In this document: piece by piece, positions 40,890-53,060 of the stretch
How positions within the stretch are numbered: the first letter of the stretch is position 1
Layout: each line of letters opens with the position of its first letter
DNA from: Ulva prolifera
Lineage: Eukaryota > Chlorophyta > Ulvophyceae > Ulvales > Ulvaceae
DNA length: 64,000 nucleotides
NCBI GenBank assembly: GCA_023078555.1
Contig: CM041201.1
Location: 8,734,672 to 8,798,671, forward strand
Direction of reading: 5' to 3'
Translations under genes and position numbers: made by a program
The notes under the pieces: generated by a model
The model's database searches: none
Seen by the model: the letters and a program-made list of their open reading frames with translations, nothing else
Told to the model about the DNA's origin: nothing

Positions 40890-42590
40890 TTACATCAGTA
40901 TCACGTTCGAACATCTGCAAGCACGATATGCCATCAGTGACTGTATCATGACAGCTTGAGACACGGCAGATGCAATGATTGCATGCTCTGTTGACATAAT
41001 GCAGCATACTCTGAGGCAAACAGGCGAGAGCTCTGGAACTGCGTACCATACGTACTGGCTAGCGTGTGCTTGCATTGCTACCTGAATCTCAGAGATGTGC
41101 TGTGCGGTGGCAATGACCACACCAGGTTTTCGTCCAGTTGGTAGTGCATGCAGCAGTTGTGCAGGACCAGCAATTAGTCGCAGAACTGGTACGAGCAGCT
41201 GCAGCAGAGGGCCCAGAAACTTCACCACCAGAGGAACTGTCTTCTGCAGGTATAACAAGAATGTGATAGCGAGTACGACCAAATTCGCATACAGAAGGTG
41301 AACGAGTAAACGATATGCAGGATGGCTGGACTGAAGCTGAGCAGAGCAGGTATAGCATACCAGGAAGCACAGCCGGCAACTGTGCTGCGTGTTTTTGTAC
41401 CAGCGCCGAACACCATAGTGAGTGCCAATGTGATTAGGATGTCCGGATACTCCCAGCTCATCGAATGTTAGCACCTGGACAGATATACGGGATCATGCAG
41501 GGCTGCCCGGACGCAGGAACCTCTAGCCCCTCGCCCCTGCTGGATGAACTTGGGTCTCGATCATGGGCTGCGAGTGGTCAAGGGCAGGACCAGCCATGTT
41601 CTTAATGTCACGTGTGTGGTGCAACCAAATGTTGAAAGGTTGTGACAGTGCCGGAAGCATGCGCCAGATATCATGCCGAGATCAACCCCTCAACATAATT
41701 AAATATCGCAGACATATGTATTGACAGTCACATGCTCAGGCTACTGCTCAAGTGATGCTTGCCACCTCACCAGCTCGGATGCCAGTGCGGCCCAACATCC
41801 TGGAGGAACATCTGCCAGAGCTGTAACAGCTCGAGGGCCAGCTCCACACACATGGAGCGCAGCAGCTGTCCTATGAGGCACTACAGTGCACACATAGAAA
41901 TGCCAGGACTCAGCCAAATCTCTGACCGATTTCGCGGTGAAATGCCTGGAGTGTAATGAAATCAGTGCCATGGGCATTACATTGCACCCACAAGGAGGTC
42001 AGCCTCCCAAGAGTGCACATGCAAAACGTTGTACTGGGAAGGCCAATCTAGATGGCCACGGGAGGTCTGTCGTTGGGATCTGGGTGTTCGATAAAGTGCG
42101 CAGTGGTGGAAATCGGATGACACACCATTGCTGGCTTCAGTTCATCCACAGCAGCGGCCACGTGGCGCTCTATATGGCTCAGGTCCCACCTGACATGCAT
42201 ACCATCTTGAAGCAGCGGATCGTTGACCGTTCTGTGGACTCGAATCTGCATGCAGCGCATGGTTGGTCCATAGGCCGTGGAAGCCTTCTTGACAATGCAT
42301 CCAGCGAGAAGGCAGTACCTGGAGAAGCTCACAAGCATGATGCAGCTCCTGCTCGCGCTGATATCCTAGCCCGTCAGCGTTACCTACAGATAAGTGTCTC
42401 CATCTACCTTCTGCCACAGCTACATAACGAATTGACAGTATCACGGGAGCTGTGCACCTGTCGAGAGGCACAGCACATGCCAGCTGAACTCTTCACACAA
42501 GCTTCGCATGCAAGGACCGAAGAACATTGACTCGTCATCAGGATGAGCGATAACCAGCAGTGCTTGGTCGCGGCCTTGAAATTCAGCCAT
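40890..42590 (-). CDS. GlcNAc-phosphatidylinositol de-N-acetylase (PIG-L)
   Basis: Removes the acetyl group from GlcNAc-PI, the second step of GPI-anchor synthesis, on the cytosolic face of the ER. Four consecutive exons agree in phase. Exon 1 (42590-42458): MAEFQGRDQALLVIAHPDDE, with the zinc-binding HPDDE. Exon 2 (42383-42319): LST/GNADGLGYQREQELHHA. Exon 3 (42245-42126): IRVHRTVNDPLLQDGMHVRW. Exon 4 (from 41474): VLTFDELGVSGHPNHIG, with the second metal-binding H.NH motif. Introns 1 and 2 are 74 and 73 bp; intron 3 is 651 bp. A later exon has TVPLVVKFLGPLLQLLVPVL and ends EIQVAMQAHASQYVWY, the conserved C-terminal QH.SQ.VW block. The join into that exon and the final stop are unresolved. 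There is no N-terminal membrane helix in this model, unlike mammalian PIG-L. Confidence 0.9.
41741..41977 (-). CDS. ORF nested in PIG-L intron 3
   Basis: Within the 651-bp third intron, same strand, is a 78-codon frame ending ADVPPGCWAALASELVRWQA then SLEQ. It is preceded by a possible acceptor (CTCCAG) near 41950. It reads like a genuine protein C terminus but matches nothing recognised, and the PIG-L exons join perfectly without it. It could be an alternative last exon or a small nested gene. Confidence 0.3.
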   Translation of the reverse strand: MPMALISLHSRHFTAKSVRDLAESWHFYVCTVVPHRTAAALHVCGAGPRAVTALADVPPGCWAALASELVRWQASLEQ

Positions 42591-44830
42591 CACGGCACGC
42601 CCTGCGTCTACAAGTGGAGTCCAGCATTGCGTATTGTGAAACGTTGCATCGCGCTAGATTCAAGCACCACGCACGAGGATGTTCGAGCTCAAAGATATGA
42701 AAAAAGATATCAATCAGATATCATGCAGTCGGAAGAAGTGGCTAATCAGGCAAAACGCCATCTCTGAGACTCCCCGAACACTCGTCTAGCGATTGAGCGA
42801 CAGGAACGTTCAAGCAACGTCAGGTACCACCTATTTGCCGTCACGACGACAGTCATGGTCAAGGAGAGCGGAATAATTTGAAATTCGAACCGGCGATTGT
42901 GATTTCACGGCGCCCCGGCCCTGTTCGGAGACAGGCTTCACGCTCAGCCCATGCATTGCCAGCGCAGCTCGGCGTAGCCAGATCTCTCCTCTTCTTGCCG
43001 GACCTATTTCCCAACAAACCAGCAAGTTATAACAATGGCATTTCATATCGGCATGTCAGAATTCATCTCAGGTCTGTCAGGTGTCACGTAAAAATTTGTC
43101 CATGACTGACATGAAGTATGTGTAACTTAATCACTGACATGAAGTGCATGTGACGAGCATGCCAGGAAGCATATATGTCGGCAGAGGATGTGACCAGATC
43201 ATGACTCATGAAGCACACTGTCCACTCATATCTTTTAGCACCAGAAAGTACTCTAGCGGCAGCCTATGACAGATAGAAGTATGTCCATGTAGTCACACGC
43301 AGCGCATAAATCATATACACACGAAGACATCCCCAAACAGCCATATGCATCCGTGGGCCGTATGTATTGGGCCGCTCCCAAAAGTCAGACAGCGCCCCTC
43401 TCCCACGTCACTCTCATATTTGCACAGGAATCCACGTATGCACAGGTTTTGTGCCAGCAGCTGTTGTGCGCGAAAGGATCCAAGCCGAGCGATTGTACAG
43501 CTTGTCCTGCTCTTGGATCAGCAAATCTGAGAGAGGGGTAACATCTACGTTCGCGCAACATCAGCAAAGGATGGACAGACACTGCCACATGTAGCCAGCT
43601 ACTGCAAGGCTAATCATACCAATCTACTGCACTTCACTGCAATTCACCTCATGCGGGTCATAGCTATGAGCTTGTGCAGCCATACGGTGGACTTGCTGCT
43701 AGCTGCCCCCCCATTGAATGCTTTTTGGTGTGTACACAAAAGCGTGCGTCTCGGTGCCAAGTGATTGGAGGATCAGCTCTTTCAGACTCGGCATGGCAGC
43801 TTGCGAACAGTGACATGCATTCATGCGCATGCTCTTTCAGGACACAATGTTGACCTGTTAACACAGCTTTCCTGCTTGTGATCTACAATTCGCACGACCC
43901 ACACTTCAAGCTGATCAGCAGAAATGCACTGTACTCCGTATAATGATACTACAAGATTTCGCATGGCTAAGCGCTCATGTATTAAGCCATAACATGGCAC
44001 AACGATCTATGGGGCAAGGAGAATATTTTGGTGCATACTGGCTATAGCCTGCAGATTTTCCTTTCCATTCCAGTACAAATGTGAGACATGTCGGGAACAT
44101 GAGGTGGTGCAATCACCCGTAACTTCCTCATTGGTCACTGTCGCAGCAACATGGCAGTCCAGACATGCCTCCAGCACCATGCACAGAATGAAAGAAGAGC
44201 ATGTGCAGCAAATCCACAATTCGGTTGCCAATCACAGGGTTGGCAACAAGGACCACGTCAGCTCACATACTTGACTCCAACACATGGTGGCTTGTGAAGA
44301 GTCATATGTATGCGGTCTGCATTGTGGGCGCGAGGCTAGACGACTTGCTATTGTCCTTGGCCATGAGTAAGCACGTACAGCTGCCGCTGTCATCATCATT
44401 GCACATTATGAAATGGTGATAGAAGCAAGTCATGAGGCAGGACACGTGAATGTGAACACCCCGTCGCGCATATGCACACAAAGCACGTGAGAATATAAAT
44501 TACCTAAACGCTGGGCCAAACCAACTTGCAACGAGCAAGCGCTCTCGACAAGTAGGCCCCAGCCAGTGCTGGCCACCTATTGCCAATTGAGCTCCCCATC
44601 AACGTGTACCATTGGCATGCAGCCCCGTCCTATCGGATCTGCACTGGCCACGAGTGGGTCAAGACGCGTGCAGGCGGGCTCAGCCGTGAAACCCAAAGAA
44701 TGGTCAACACAGCACAGTATCCACCGCTACACCTCATTGACTGCAGTCCGCACAACAACGGGCTGTGCGGATGCGTGTCAACACAGACATCTGATTCGCG
44801 CATCTATCATGCAGCAGGGAGGCACCAAAA
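42591..44830. other. No supported gene
   Basis: All frames on both strands are short and show no motif or splice-consistent chain. A short direct repeat (CACTGACATGAAGT) occurs twice between 43104 and 43145. The PIG-L promoter should be at the left edge. The left flank of the tandem array (GGCACCAAAACGGTGCC, a 6-bp inverted repeat) is at the right edge. Confidence 0.5.
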
Positions 44831-44850
44831 CGGTGCCACTGCAACGCCAC

Positions 44851-45721
44851 TTAGTAGATGCGGACGGGCTTGCCCATAGTGCTCTTGAGGTAGAGGCACT
44901 TCACATTCTGCCAGTTCTTCTTCAGGAGTGACACCAGGAAATTGACCGCCATCTGAGTGTTGATGTAGACGTCTCTCTCAGACATGCCAACGTGAGCCAC
45001 ACCCACACCCATACAGAGAACCTTCTTCAGCTGGAACTTGATGGAGCACTTCAAGTCATCGATCTACAAAATGCGAACCGTGAGTGCAGTGCAACGTCGC
45101 AACACAAGAGCGTAAAGCAGACGACACAGGCTGTGAACCTGGTTCTAAATATCACCGATCACCACCATGCGATGACATGGAGCTTTGATTGGATTGTACC
45201 TGATCGCGCAGAGGTGATGTGTGGGAAACAAGGGTTGGGAATTTGCCAGCCTTGTTCAGACCAGGTCCGAGCAGACGGGGGATCTGCTTGATGATTGAAT
45301 CAGAAGCAACAAAGAAGTGGAACTTCTTTGACAGCTTCTTGACAAGCTTCTTGTTCTTGTTGAGCTTCTTTAGGTCCTCGACGGAGCGCTTCTCCACGTT
45401 GATCGACTACAACTCACACAGATGGGTTGATCAAACACCGGATCAGGACATGATACATGCGGATGCTCAAGCACGAACAGCTGATCGTACCCCAGCCTCC
45501 TCACAATGCTTCACGTCGCCAAGCACGCATGCTGTCATGCGTGGCCGCGGCATGTTTGGCAGCTTCACCGTGCCCGAGAAACGTTTGTCCTTCTGCGTAT
45601 CATAGTTCTTAAGACCGATCTGCAGCTCGATCGTCTCCTGGAAGCCGCGCTTCTTCTCCTCAGAGCCTGTAATGATGGCCGTAATGGCCTCCTTAAGCGT
45701 TTCTGTGCTCAGCTTACTCAT
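44851..45721 (-). CDS. RPL10A: 60S ribosomal protein L10a (uL1), copy 1
   Basis: Cytosolic large-subunit protein of the L1 stalk. Exon 1 (45721-45491) reads [20 protein letters not shown] and [18 protein letters not shown]. Exon 2 (45406-45200) has [19 protein letters not shown] and [18 protein letters not shown], the L1 signature. Exon 3 (45063-44851) has [38 protein letters not shown] and ends [10 protein letters not shown]. All joins are GT-AG in phase 0, giving 216 residues, against 217 in animals. No truncation or frameshift is seen, so the copy looks functional. Confidence 0.97.
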
Positions 45722-48700
45722 TTTTGGATAGTTGGTTCAAGTCCCCAGCGAAAAGGAACGATGTGCGATGGCGTCTCGCCTATATTGGCCGCGTCCCCAA
45801 GCCAACTGGTATCGGGTGCTGCGCGGTAGCGACTTGACGTCATTCAAACCCTTGTAGCCATTCATCCCGATATCGCGAAAGAGCTTAGCCTGCCACCATG
45901 GACAGCACTGCAAGATGCGGATGCAGCGTACTGCTTCATTTCAACACAGAGCAAAACTTTGTACCAAGCCTGAAAGCTGATTAGATGCTGGTGGAGTGCC
46001 GTCCGGCAACTTTCCCTACGTTCATGTTTTAGTGAACTGCAAGTAGACTCAAGACCTGTGAAACGTGAAACATCAAGATACGAAATAAAGGGGAATCAGC
46101 CGGAAGCCATACATAAATCAGCATCAGCCTTTGCACGGCAGATCAGACCCAAGGCGACCCAACAATCAGATGTCATGGAGTGCACAAATGGCAGGAATGT
46201 AGAAAACGGTAAACTTATACATAATTCATTGCCTGCAACACGCTGGGGAACCACGGTCATTCGGAGCAGCGCAGGTTCTCCCATGGGCCACGTGCTCTAA
46301 AGTGTAGTGTGACCACTTGAAGTAGTCGCCACTTCTTCAAGTGGCTGATCAGCGCCAATATTGGGCTAGTCTCAGCAACTACCACTACAGGAGGGAGCGA
46401 CCTCGTGAAATATTCCTAAATATCTGAATAGGTGGTGGCGGAGGTGGTAGCGGTGCCAGTGCAACAGGATGCAGCTGGTAGCTCTGATGCAGCCCCGGTG
46501 GCAGGACAGGCTAGCACAGGGGCCGCATATGCATGGCTGGAGGAGGTGGTTGTCCTGATGACGGCAGGAATCCTGGCGGCGGCGGCACATCTGGCGGCGG
46601 ATTCAGTCCTGGTGACGGCGGCAATCGTTGTCGCGTCATGCCACATGGTAGCAAAGCTGTTGGCGAGCTGTTGATGCAATCATCCCGATGAAGGCTTTAC
46701 CGGCGGCGTGCAGGGACGGTCTACTCGCTGTTTGCCTGAAGCTGCTGGAGCGAATCCCGTGCCCAAGTCAATGCAGTGTGCTGCATGCTCCTGCAGCCGC
46801 TGAGGCCACATGGTGGCCTGGTCTTGCGGGCAGGAGCTGGCACGCATCATGGGCATCGGCGACCTTGAGTGGATCTGTCTTTGTGCCGGCATGCGCCGCA
46901 CGGCAGAGTACGGAGTCCCACTGTGAGACACCAGCAGCATTCGAGCCGACTGCTGAGGTTGCGCAGCCTTTGGCATAAACGGAAATGGGGGGGGGGGGGG
47001 GGGGAATATGTGCAGAGGTGGCAATGCCTGAGCTGTGGAGGCAGGCGGTGCGTACATGGGTGCCAGCTGGTCCTCTGCGCTGCGGCATGCTGCGCTCTCT
47101 TCAGACGGCCCTTAAAACCGTGGAGATGCTCTTCGTGCTTGCTCGCTTGCACGGGGTGGGCTTCTTTCCAAGGCGGATGATGTGCTTGGACGCGTCTTTG
47201 CGGCCCGGACTCCATGAACATGCCTGGCCAGCCCCGCTGTTGGACTACATGCTGGGCCCCCCATGCGTCGTCCCCCCAACCAATCTGCTGGAAGTGTGCC
47301 CGTTCAGATCAGCCTGGAGCACCTCCTGGGCCATGCTACCCAAGGTGCGACGTGGGACCCGAGCCGGCGCGCTGAACCGACTTCAGTCGTGATTGCCTCG
47401 CCGTGATCAAACATGAGCATAACGTCCATGAGCCTCACATTTCCGTGAGCGCACCCAGCCGGATGGACTGGCAGGAGCGCCTTGGCGATCGTGTCGGTGA
47501 CCGCTCACACCGTCGCCATCGCCAGGCACGGTGCCTCTGCCGGCGCTGCGGCGCCCCCGCCGTCAGGACGCCGCTCTCGCTCCCGGACTCCTGTTGCCGT
47601 GTCCTCAGCAGGGCATGCAGACTGTCATTGGACCGCACTGCATCAGCACGCTCGTGACTCAAGCCTCAAACACCACTTTGCCCGGCTCGGCCGGGTGCGG
47701 TACCGAGGATTTCAGTCCCAGAACCCTGATAAGCAGTGAGCACCGTACAAGTCGGTGCATCTTGTCTGGGCGCTGTAGTGCCAGCAGGGCGCAGGCCTTT
47801 GTGGTCAGCGACTGCATTCAGCAAGTGGACATGGTGAGGGCATCCTTGCAAGGCACAGCGTGCTCTTGATCTCCGGTGCGCCTTGTCCCCCCAGAGGCCT
47901 TTGGCGTAGTTTACTCGCACCTGGTGCCTCCGTGCGGTGGCGATAATCGAACTTCACCGCTGACACAGGTGGACCAGTATGCAAGCACACGATCATGCCT
48001 GACATGGTGTTGGGAGGGCACACCGCGATGCAGACAGGTGACATCGCCGTACGGATCCTCTACCGACTTTGGACCCCTTGGACGTTCTTGGTGTAGATGT
48101 GGCTGGTGGTATGGCTGTGGATTGGGATGTATTGGTAAGTCACTCAAGTTGGTTCCCAACCCAAAAAGTTGGGGTCTGCGTTCAAACCCCGCCCGTCCAC
48201 TCGCCGCCAAATCTGGCGCCGCAAACTATTGTGCCTGTCATGCTCATGCAGGCTCTCGCATGTGCATCCTGCACCTGCGCATGCCGCCGTCTGTGTGCCG
48301 CGTCTTTTAGGTGGACGCAGGGACACGGACCCGTCGATCGGCGACCGCACGTTTATGCATGAGTTGCTTTCACGTTTCAAGTCCCATGGTCAGCTCAGAC
48401 AACGTCAGGGTCATGCACATCTGGGCACAAATGAAATCCAAGCTATAACTTTTTCTTGCTAGCACCCCTGGGTTGCCCCGGTAGTGGAGGTGGACTCTTT
48501 CGGTATGTCGGGACTCTGCAAAACCTCACCTGTGCACCGTGGCCTGCAGGGACGACAGTGTGACAGTGCACTCCGCAACTCTGGCTGCAAATCCATCACA
48601 ATTGGCCGGAGCCACGCGTGGTGCGCTCTGCAAGGGTACGTCGCCTGCAACAGAGGTGCCTCACACAGGAGACACATGTGAAGCAACTGTGTGTAAAGCA

Positions 48701-49187
48701 ACCTACAAGAGATCATGGCTGCTCATGGGAGGATGTATCCTCTTCGCAGAAGAACCACACTTTACCTTGCAGATATTGCTCGTTTACACACATTACCGCA
48801 ATCTGGCTGCAGGTGGCCACATTGTGGTCATTGCTGCATGCTTTCATATGGCAATACTTGCACACCTGCATGGAGCTGAAGCATGCACTGTGCGCTTTCC
48901 ACAGTGCACGGCGTTGCTTGTGTTCACGCCATTGCCGGGTTGCTCCTGTTTGCATGCACGCGTAAGAGCAGATACGTGGCAATGCTCATCGCAGTTGCTT
49001 GCTGGCTGTCGATGGGGCACTACGTGTGCCGTGCAACAACGCCCAGACATCTAAGAATATACGTATGCATGGTTACATAGCCTGTTCCATAGGGACATTG
49101 ACAACTCCGACATCTGGGACAGATTCAGGCATTCAAGCCACGTGCTGCCGCAATCTCTGGCTGGTGCACATAGGAGATTTGGTACAC
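45722..49187. other. Unassigned middle of tandem unit, copy 1
   Basis: About 3.5 kb between RPL10A and the CCDC148-like gene. On the minus strand parts read as proline-rich protein: HIFPPPPPPFPFMPKAAQPQ across the G run at 46987-47004, and LPPSPGLNPPPDVPPPPGFL near 46600, interrupted by an in-frame TAG. On the plus strand, frames such as MLRSLQTALKTVEMLFVLAR (near 47090) and GDRTFMHELLSRFKSHGQLR (near 48340) also look protein-like. No domain was recognised and no consistent exon chain was built on either strand, so one unidentified gene is likely but not modelled. Confidence 0.4.
46987..47004. repeat. Poly-G tract of 18, copy 1
   Basis: Uninterrupted G run, variable between units (18, 21, 18). 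If the minus strand is translated here, each triplet change adds or removes one proline without shifting frame. Confidence 0.95.
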
Positions 49188-52100
49188 CTACACCATTCGG
49201 GGCGCAGCATAGCTGCCCAAGCTTTGATCGCTTGTCAAACAGTCAATTCTCTTTGGCCTTGCACTGTTGTACATCTGCCGCAAAGTGTCTTGTGCATATG
49301 ATTTCTCAAGCAGGCCTTTGCACCTCATCATTGCCATGGCGCGGTGACGTCTGTCAGATGTGACAACTTCTGCAGAGTATCCATGCATATCAGCAAAAAC
49401 AGAGTGCTGGTGGTATGCCTCTGCCAGCATACACTTTGTCGGTTTCAAGGGCCGCTCCTTGTCTGGCTGCACATTCACTGTAACCTGAAAACACAAGGTC
49501 AGCGTTCCAAAGATCAGATCTTGGTAGGCTGGCAAGAGCACCCTGGTTGTATGATGGCTGCCAATTCTGATACCATAATAGCTCACCATGGCACGTATTC
49601 GCTTCAGCCTTGACTCGCGCGCTTGCTCTTCAGCTCTCTGGGCCTGCAACTGCAACTTTTTCTCGGCTTGCTTCTCGCAGGCCACCTTGTCCCTAAATCT
49701 CACTCTCATCGCGTTCTGCAGCCTTTGAGGTTGCCTTCGCAGTTCTGCCATCTTCAAGCTGTCCATTGCAGCTCGCCGATCAGCTGCTGCATGGCTGGCC
49801 AGACGCTGGCGTTGTACCTGCACCTTGAGTTTGCTCACCTCATGCTTCTGGATCATGGCGTCCTTTTGCGCGCGTGCTGCTGCGGCTGCTCTCGCTTGGT
49901 TTGAGGCCTCCGCCACCTGCTTTTCCAATTGCACGTGCTCATGTACTTGGCAGCATTGTTCATGCTGCAGATGCGCTCGCTGCTTTGCTACTTCAGCCTC
50001 CACCACCTGGACACTTACCTGCCTGTATGGTTTCCATCATGATCAAGAACACTAGTCAATGCACGGTATGGTGTTGAGATTGAAGACCTTGGCGCTAAAC
50101 AGGGCATGTTGCATCGCCCCTGCCTCACTTTCCAACAACAGCTGCTCACACTCCTCAGCGACTGCGCTGTGCTGCCTCATCCACATCTGGGCCAATTCCC
50201 TGCACTTGATTTTGCAAGTGTAATCCTGCCAGACCTTCCTGTCCATGCGACGTATCTCGGACAGACTCTTGCCTGGCATGCGGTGCTGGACAGCATCCAA
50301 GATCTCTCCCCTGGTCGCTGATGGTTTTATGCTGCACAGAATACAACATGCGCTCGACCGCTTGCTGTTATAAGCGCGGCCATGCCGCGAAGATGTCAGC
50401 ACGTAGACACCAACTCCAATCCCACCTGTTCACCACTTGTACCATTGCAGCATGAAATGCTGATTCATCATCTTGATTCCAGGGCACATCACGCTGGGTT
50501 TGGGCCAGGCCTTCCAATGCTTTCTGCGCCGCTTTGTGGAAGTTGCCATGCAACGCTTGAAACGCGTCTTGCACACATGCATGCGCCTCTACTGTCGCCA
50601 GCTTGTGCCTGGTAGACTCACAGCCGATCAGCACAAGCATTATGAAAGTTGACAGCTGGGCAGCAGAGGCAGCAGCACACTTGGCACACAGTTCCATTGC
50701 TTCATCTGCTGCCTCGTTTTGCCATTGCTGACGTCGTGGATCATGATCACGAAAGTGGCCATTTCCATCAGCCTCACTGTTCGGGCCGCTTGCACTACAT
50801 TGTGCTTGCTGTGGCAGATGTTCTGTCGCAGCTCCTGCATGCATGTCCATTGAATCCTGAAGCCATTGAATCCCAGCAGCTATAAACGTTGCCGGTCCAC
50901 AACTGTGTTGTTTCATCTTCAGACACGGAAACGGTGCATAGCTGTGTAACCAAAGATGAGCGAAGCCCCTTGCTCAACCTACCATGGTGATCAGACTCGA
51001 AACTCTGCGAAGCATGATCCACGCTTGAGAATCGTGCCAGGTCTAGCAGATTCCACCACCCTGGAGTATGCTTGTCATCTTGTGTCGCTTGGTGATGCCT
51101 TTGCCTGGAAGTGGCGATCAGTGTGGTTCTGACACACATGGAGTGCCACTGACGCCATGTATGATACATAGATGCTCACAGCGCACTTGATTTCATGCTG
51201 CAATGAAGCAGCCTGCTGTTCTAGAGTAGCTGCAAGCTGTACTTCGTGCCTAGCCAACGATGCAGCCTGTCCTGGTTCGAAGTGACCTGCTTTGGCACGT
51301 TCCTTGATACATTGCCTGTTCATGCGGAGGTGCGTCTCATCAGTATGGGCCTCCTCCAAGTTCTGTCTGTACTGTGATGCGTCTGCAGATGGCAGCCAAG
51401 AGACTGCCATGCACTCAAATCGCTTCTGCACATCATCCTCCAAGCTTCTTTCCTGCTGCCTGAGCATGCGCTCATCTTCAAGCCATGCTGATTTCCCAGC
51501 CTTTACATTCTGCCTGCTCCTCTGTTTACGTACGAAGGCATTGAGAAACTGGGCCTGCAGAAGCAAAAACAATCTATGTGTTTTCCAGAAGCTGTGTCAA
51601 TTCCGCAAACACTTCGGCTGTCAGCAACCTATGACCTTCTCAGATAGGTCTGCACAAGCTTTGAGTGTCCCTGGATCATCTTCCATACTTTCGCTGACGT
51701 CCGTGGAAGCATGTGCTGCTTTCTAGATGGGAATCTTGCACCGGTCAGAATATTGGCGATCATCGCGACTTGCGGCTATGGACCTTCGACAGTATGATGC
51801 TTCGCATGTTTCCGGCGAGCTCGAAGCAGTCGCATCAGCTGGCACTGAAGAAATAATGGTTGTGAACGCCGGCGACTTGTGTGTTTTCGAAACAGCACCC
51901 CGTTCGCCACTTGCACACCGTTCCGGAGCTCCGCGGAGGTAATCTTCTTTTGAAAAATCCGTGGCGTCAGTATGGACACTGAAGTGCAGCTTGCCATCCC
52001 GATCGTAATTGCGAGTTAGCGTGAGATAACCTGAATGTGGACAAGTAGCCGTGGATGCAAGCGGGCGGGCTTTGATCACAAAGCTCAAGTTATCGTGCAC
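49188..52100 (-). CDS. CCDC148-like coiled-coil protein, copy 1
   Basis: A long coiled-coil protein. The 3' block (50006-49188) is rich in Lys/Arg/Glu/Gln heptads (KQAEKKLQLQAQRAEEQARE). It ends with HGYSAEVVTSDRRHRAMAMM and KGLLEKSYAQDTLRQM, which resembles the C terminus of CCDC148-family proteins. Upstream exons give RGEILDAVQHRMPGKSLSEI with RRMDRKVWQDYTCK (about 50330-50150), EAHACVQDAFQALHGNFHKA (about 50900-50450), and DERMLRQQERSLEDDVQKRF (about 51560-51190). The first exon may start MHDNLSFVIKARPLASTATC at 52100. CCDC148 homologues are generally found in ciliated eukaryotes, so a flagellar role is inferred, not shown. Exon joins are approximate; the overall strand and order are clear. 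Confidence 0.65.
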
Positions 52101-52186
52101 GTTTCAATCGCATTTGGAAGTGAGCGGCCATCGACCATCTGCAAAAATGGCAGAACTTACCGATGCCGGTGCCACTGCAACGCCAC

Positions 52187-53060
52187 TTAGTAGATGCGGA
52201 CGGGCTTGCCCATAGTGCTCTTGAGGTAGAGGCACTTCACATTCTGCCAGTTCTTCTTCAGGAGTGACACCAGGAAATTGACCGCCATCTGAGTGTTGAT
52301 GTAGACGTCTCTCTCAGACATGCCAACGTGAGCCACACCCACACCCATACAGAGAACCTTCTTCAGCTGGAACTTGATGGAGCACTTCAAGTCATCGATC
52401 TACAAAATGCGAACCGTGAGTGCAGTGCAACGTCGCAACACAAGAGCGTAAAGCAGACGACACAGGCTGTGAACCTGGTTCTACTAAATATCACCGATCA
52501 CCACCATGCGATGACATGGAGCTTTGATTGGATTGTACCTGATCGCGCAGAGGTGATGTGTGGGAAACAAGGGTTGGGAATTTGCCAGCCTTGTTCAGAC
52601 CAGGTCCGAGCAGACGGGGGATCTGCTTGATGATTGAATCAGAAGCAACAAAGAAGTGGAACTTCTTTGACAGCTTCTTGACAAGCTTCTTGTTCTTGTT
52701 GAGCTTCTTTAGGTCCTCGACGGAGCGCTTCTCCACGTTGATCGACTACAACTCACACAGATGGGTTGATCAAACACCGGATCAGGACATGATACATGCG
52801 GATGCTCAAGCACGAACAGCTGATCGTACCCCAGCCTCCTCACAATGCTTCACGTCGCCAAGCACGCATGCTGTCATGCGTGGCCGCGGCATGTTTGGCA
52901 GCTTCACCGTGCCCGAGAAACGTTTGTCCTTCTGCGTATCATAGTTCTTAAGACCGATCTGCAGCTCGATCGTCTCCTGGAAGCCGCGCTTCTTCTCCTC
53001 AGAGCCTGTAATGATGGCCGTAATGGCCTCCTTAAGCGTTTCTGTGCTCAGCTTACTCAT
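52187..53060 (-). CDS. RPL10A: 60S ribosomal protein L10a (uL1), copy 2
   Basis: Exons 53060-52830, 52745-52539 and 52399-52187, with the encoded protein identical to copy 1 as far as read. The second intron carries the extra CTA. Upstream lies the same promoter-proximal sequence as in copy 1; downstream, the CCDC148-like gene of copy 1 begins only about 90 bp away. Confidence 0.97.

Larger units (their letters stand above)
44831..52166. repeat. Tandem unit, copy 1 (7336 bp)
   Basis: First copy of a head-to-tail repeat. The unit begins at CGGTGCCACTGC, 20 bases past the RPL10A stop, and ends about 66 bases upstream of the CCDC148-like frame. It holds RPL10A (-), an unassigned middle and the CCDC148-like gene (-). 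Compared with copy 2 it lacks a CTA triplet near 45148 and has 18 rather than 21 G at 46987. It has T at 48294 where copies 2 and 3 have A, and G at 49761 where copy 2 has C. Confidence 0.97.

Noticed and set aside
48130-48200. tRNA-like stretch (CCAACCCAAAAAGTTGG followed by GTTCAAACCCCGC) in the tandem unit, also at 55472 and 62811
   Set aside because: The anticodon-like hairpin is good, but the base before the anticodon is C instead of T. The T-arm does not pair (CTGCG against CCCGC), and no acceptor stem was found.
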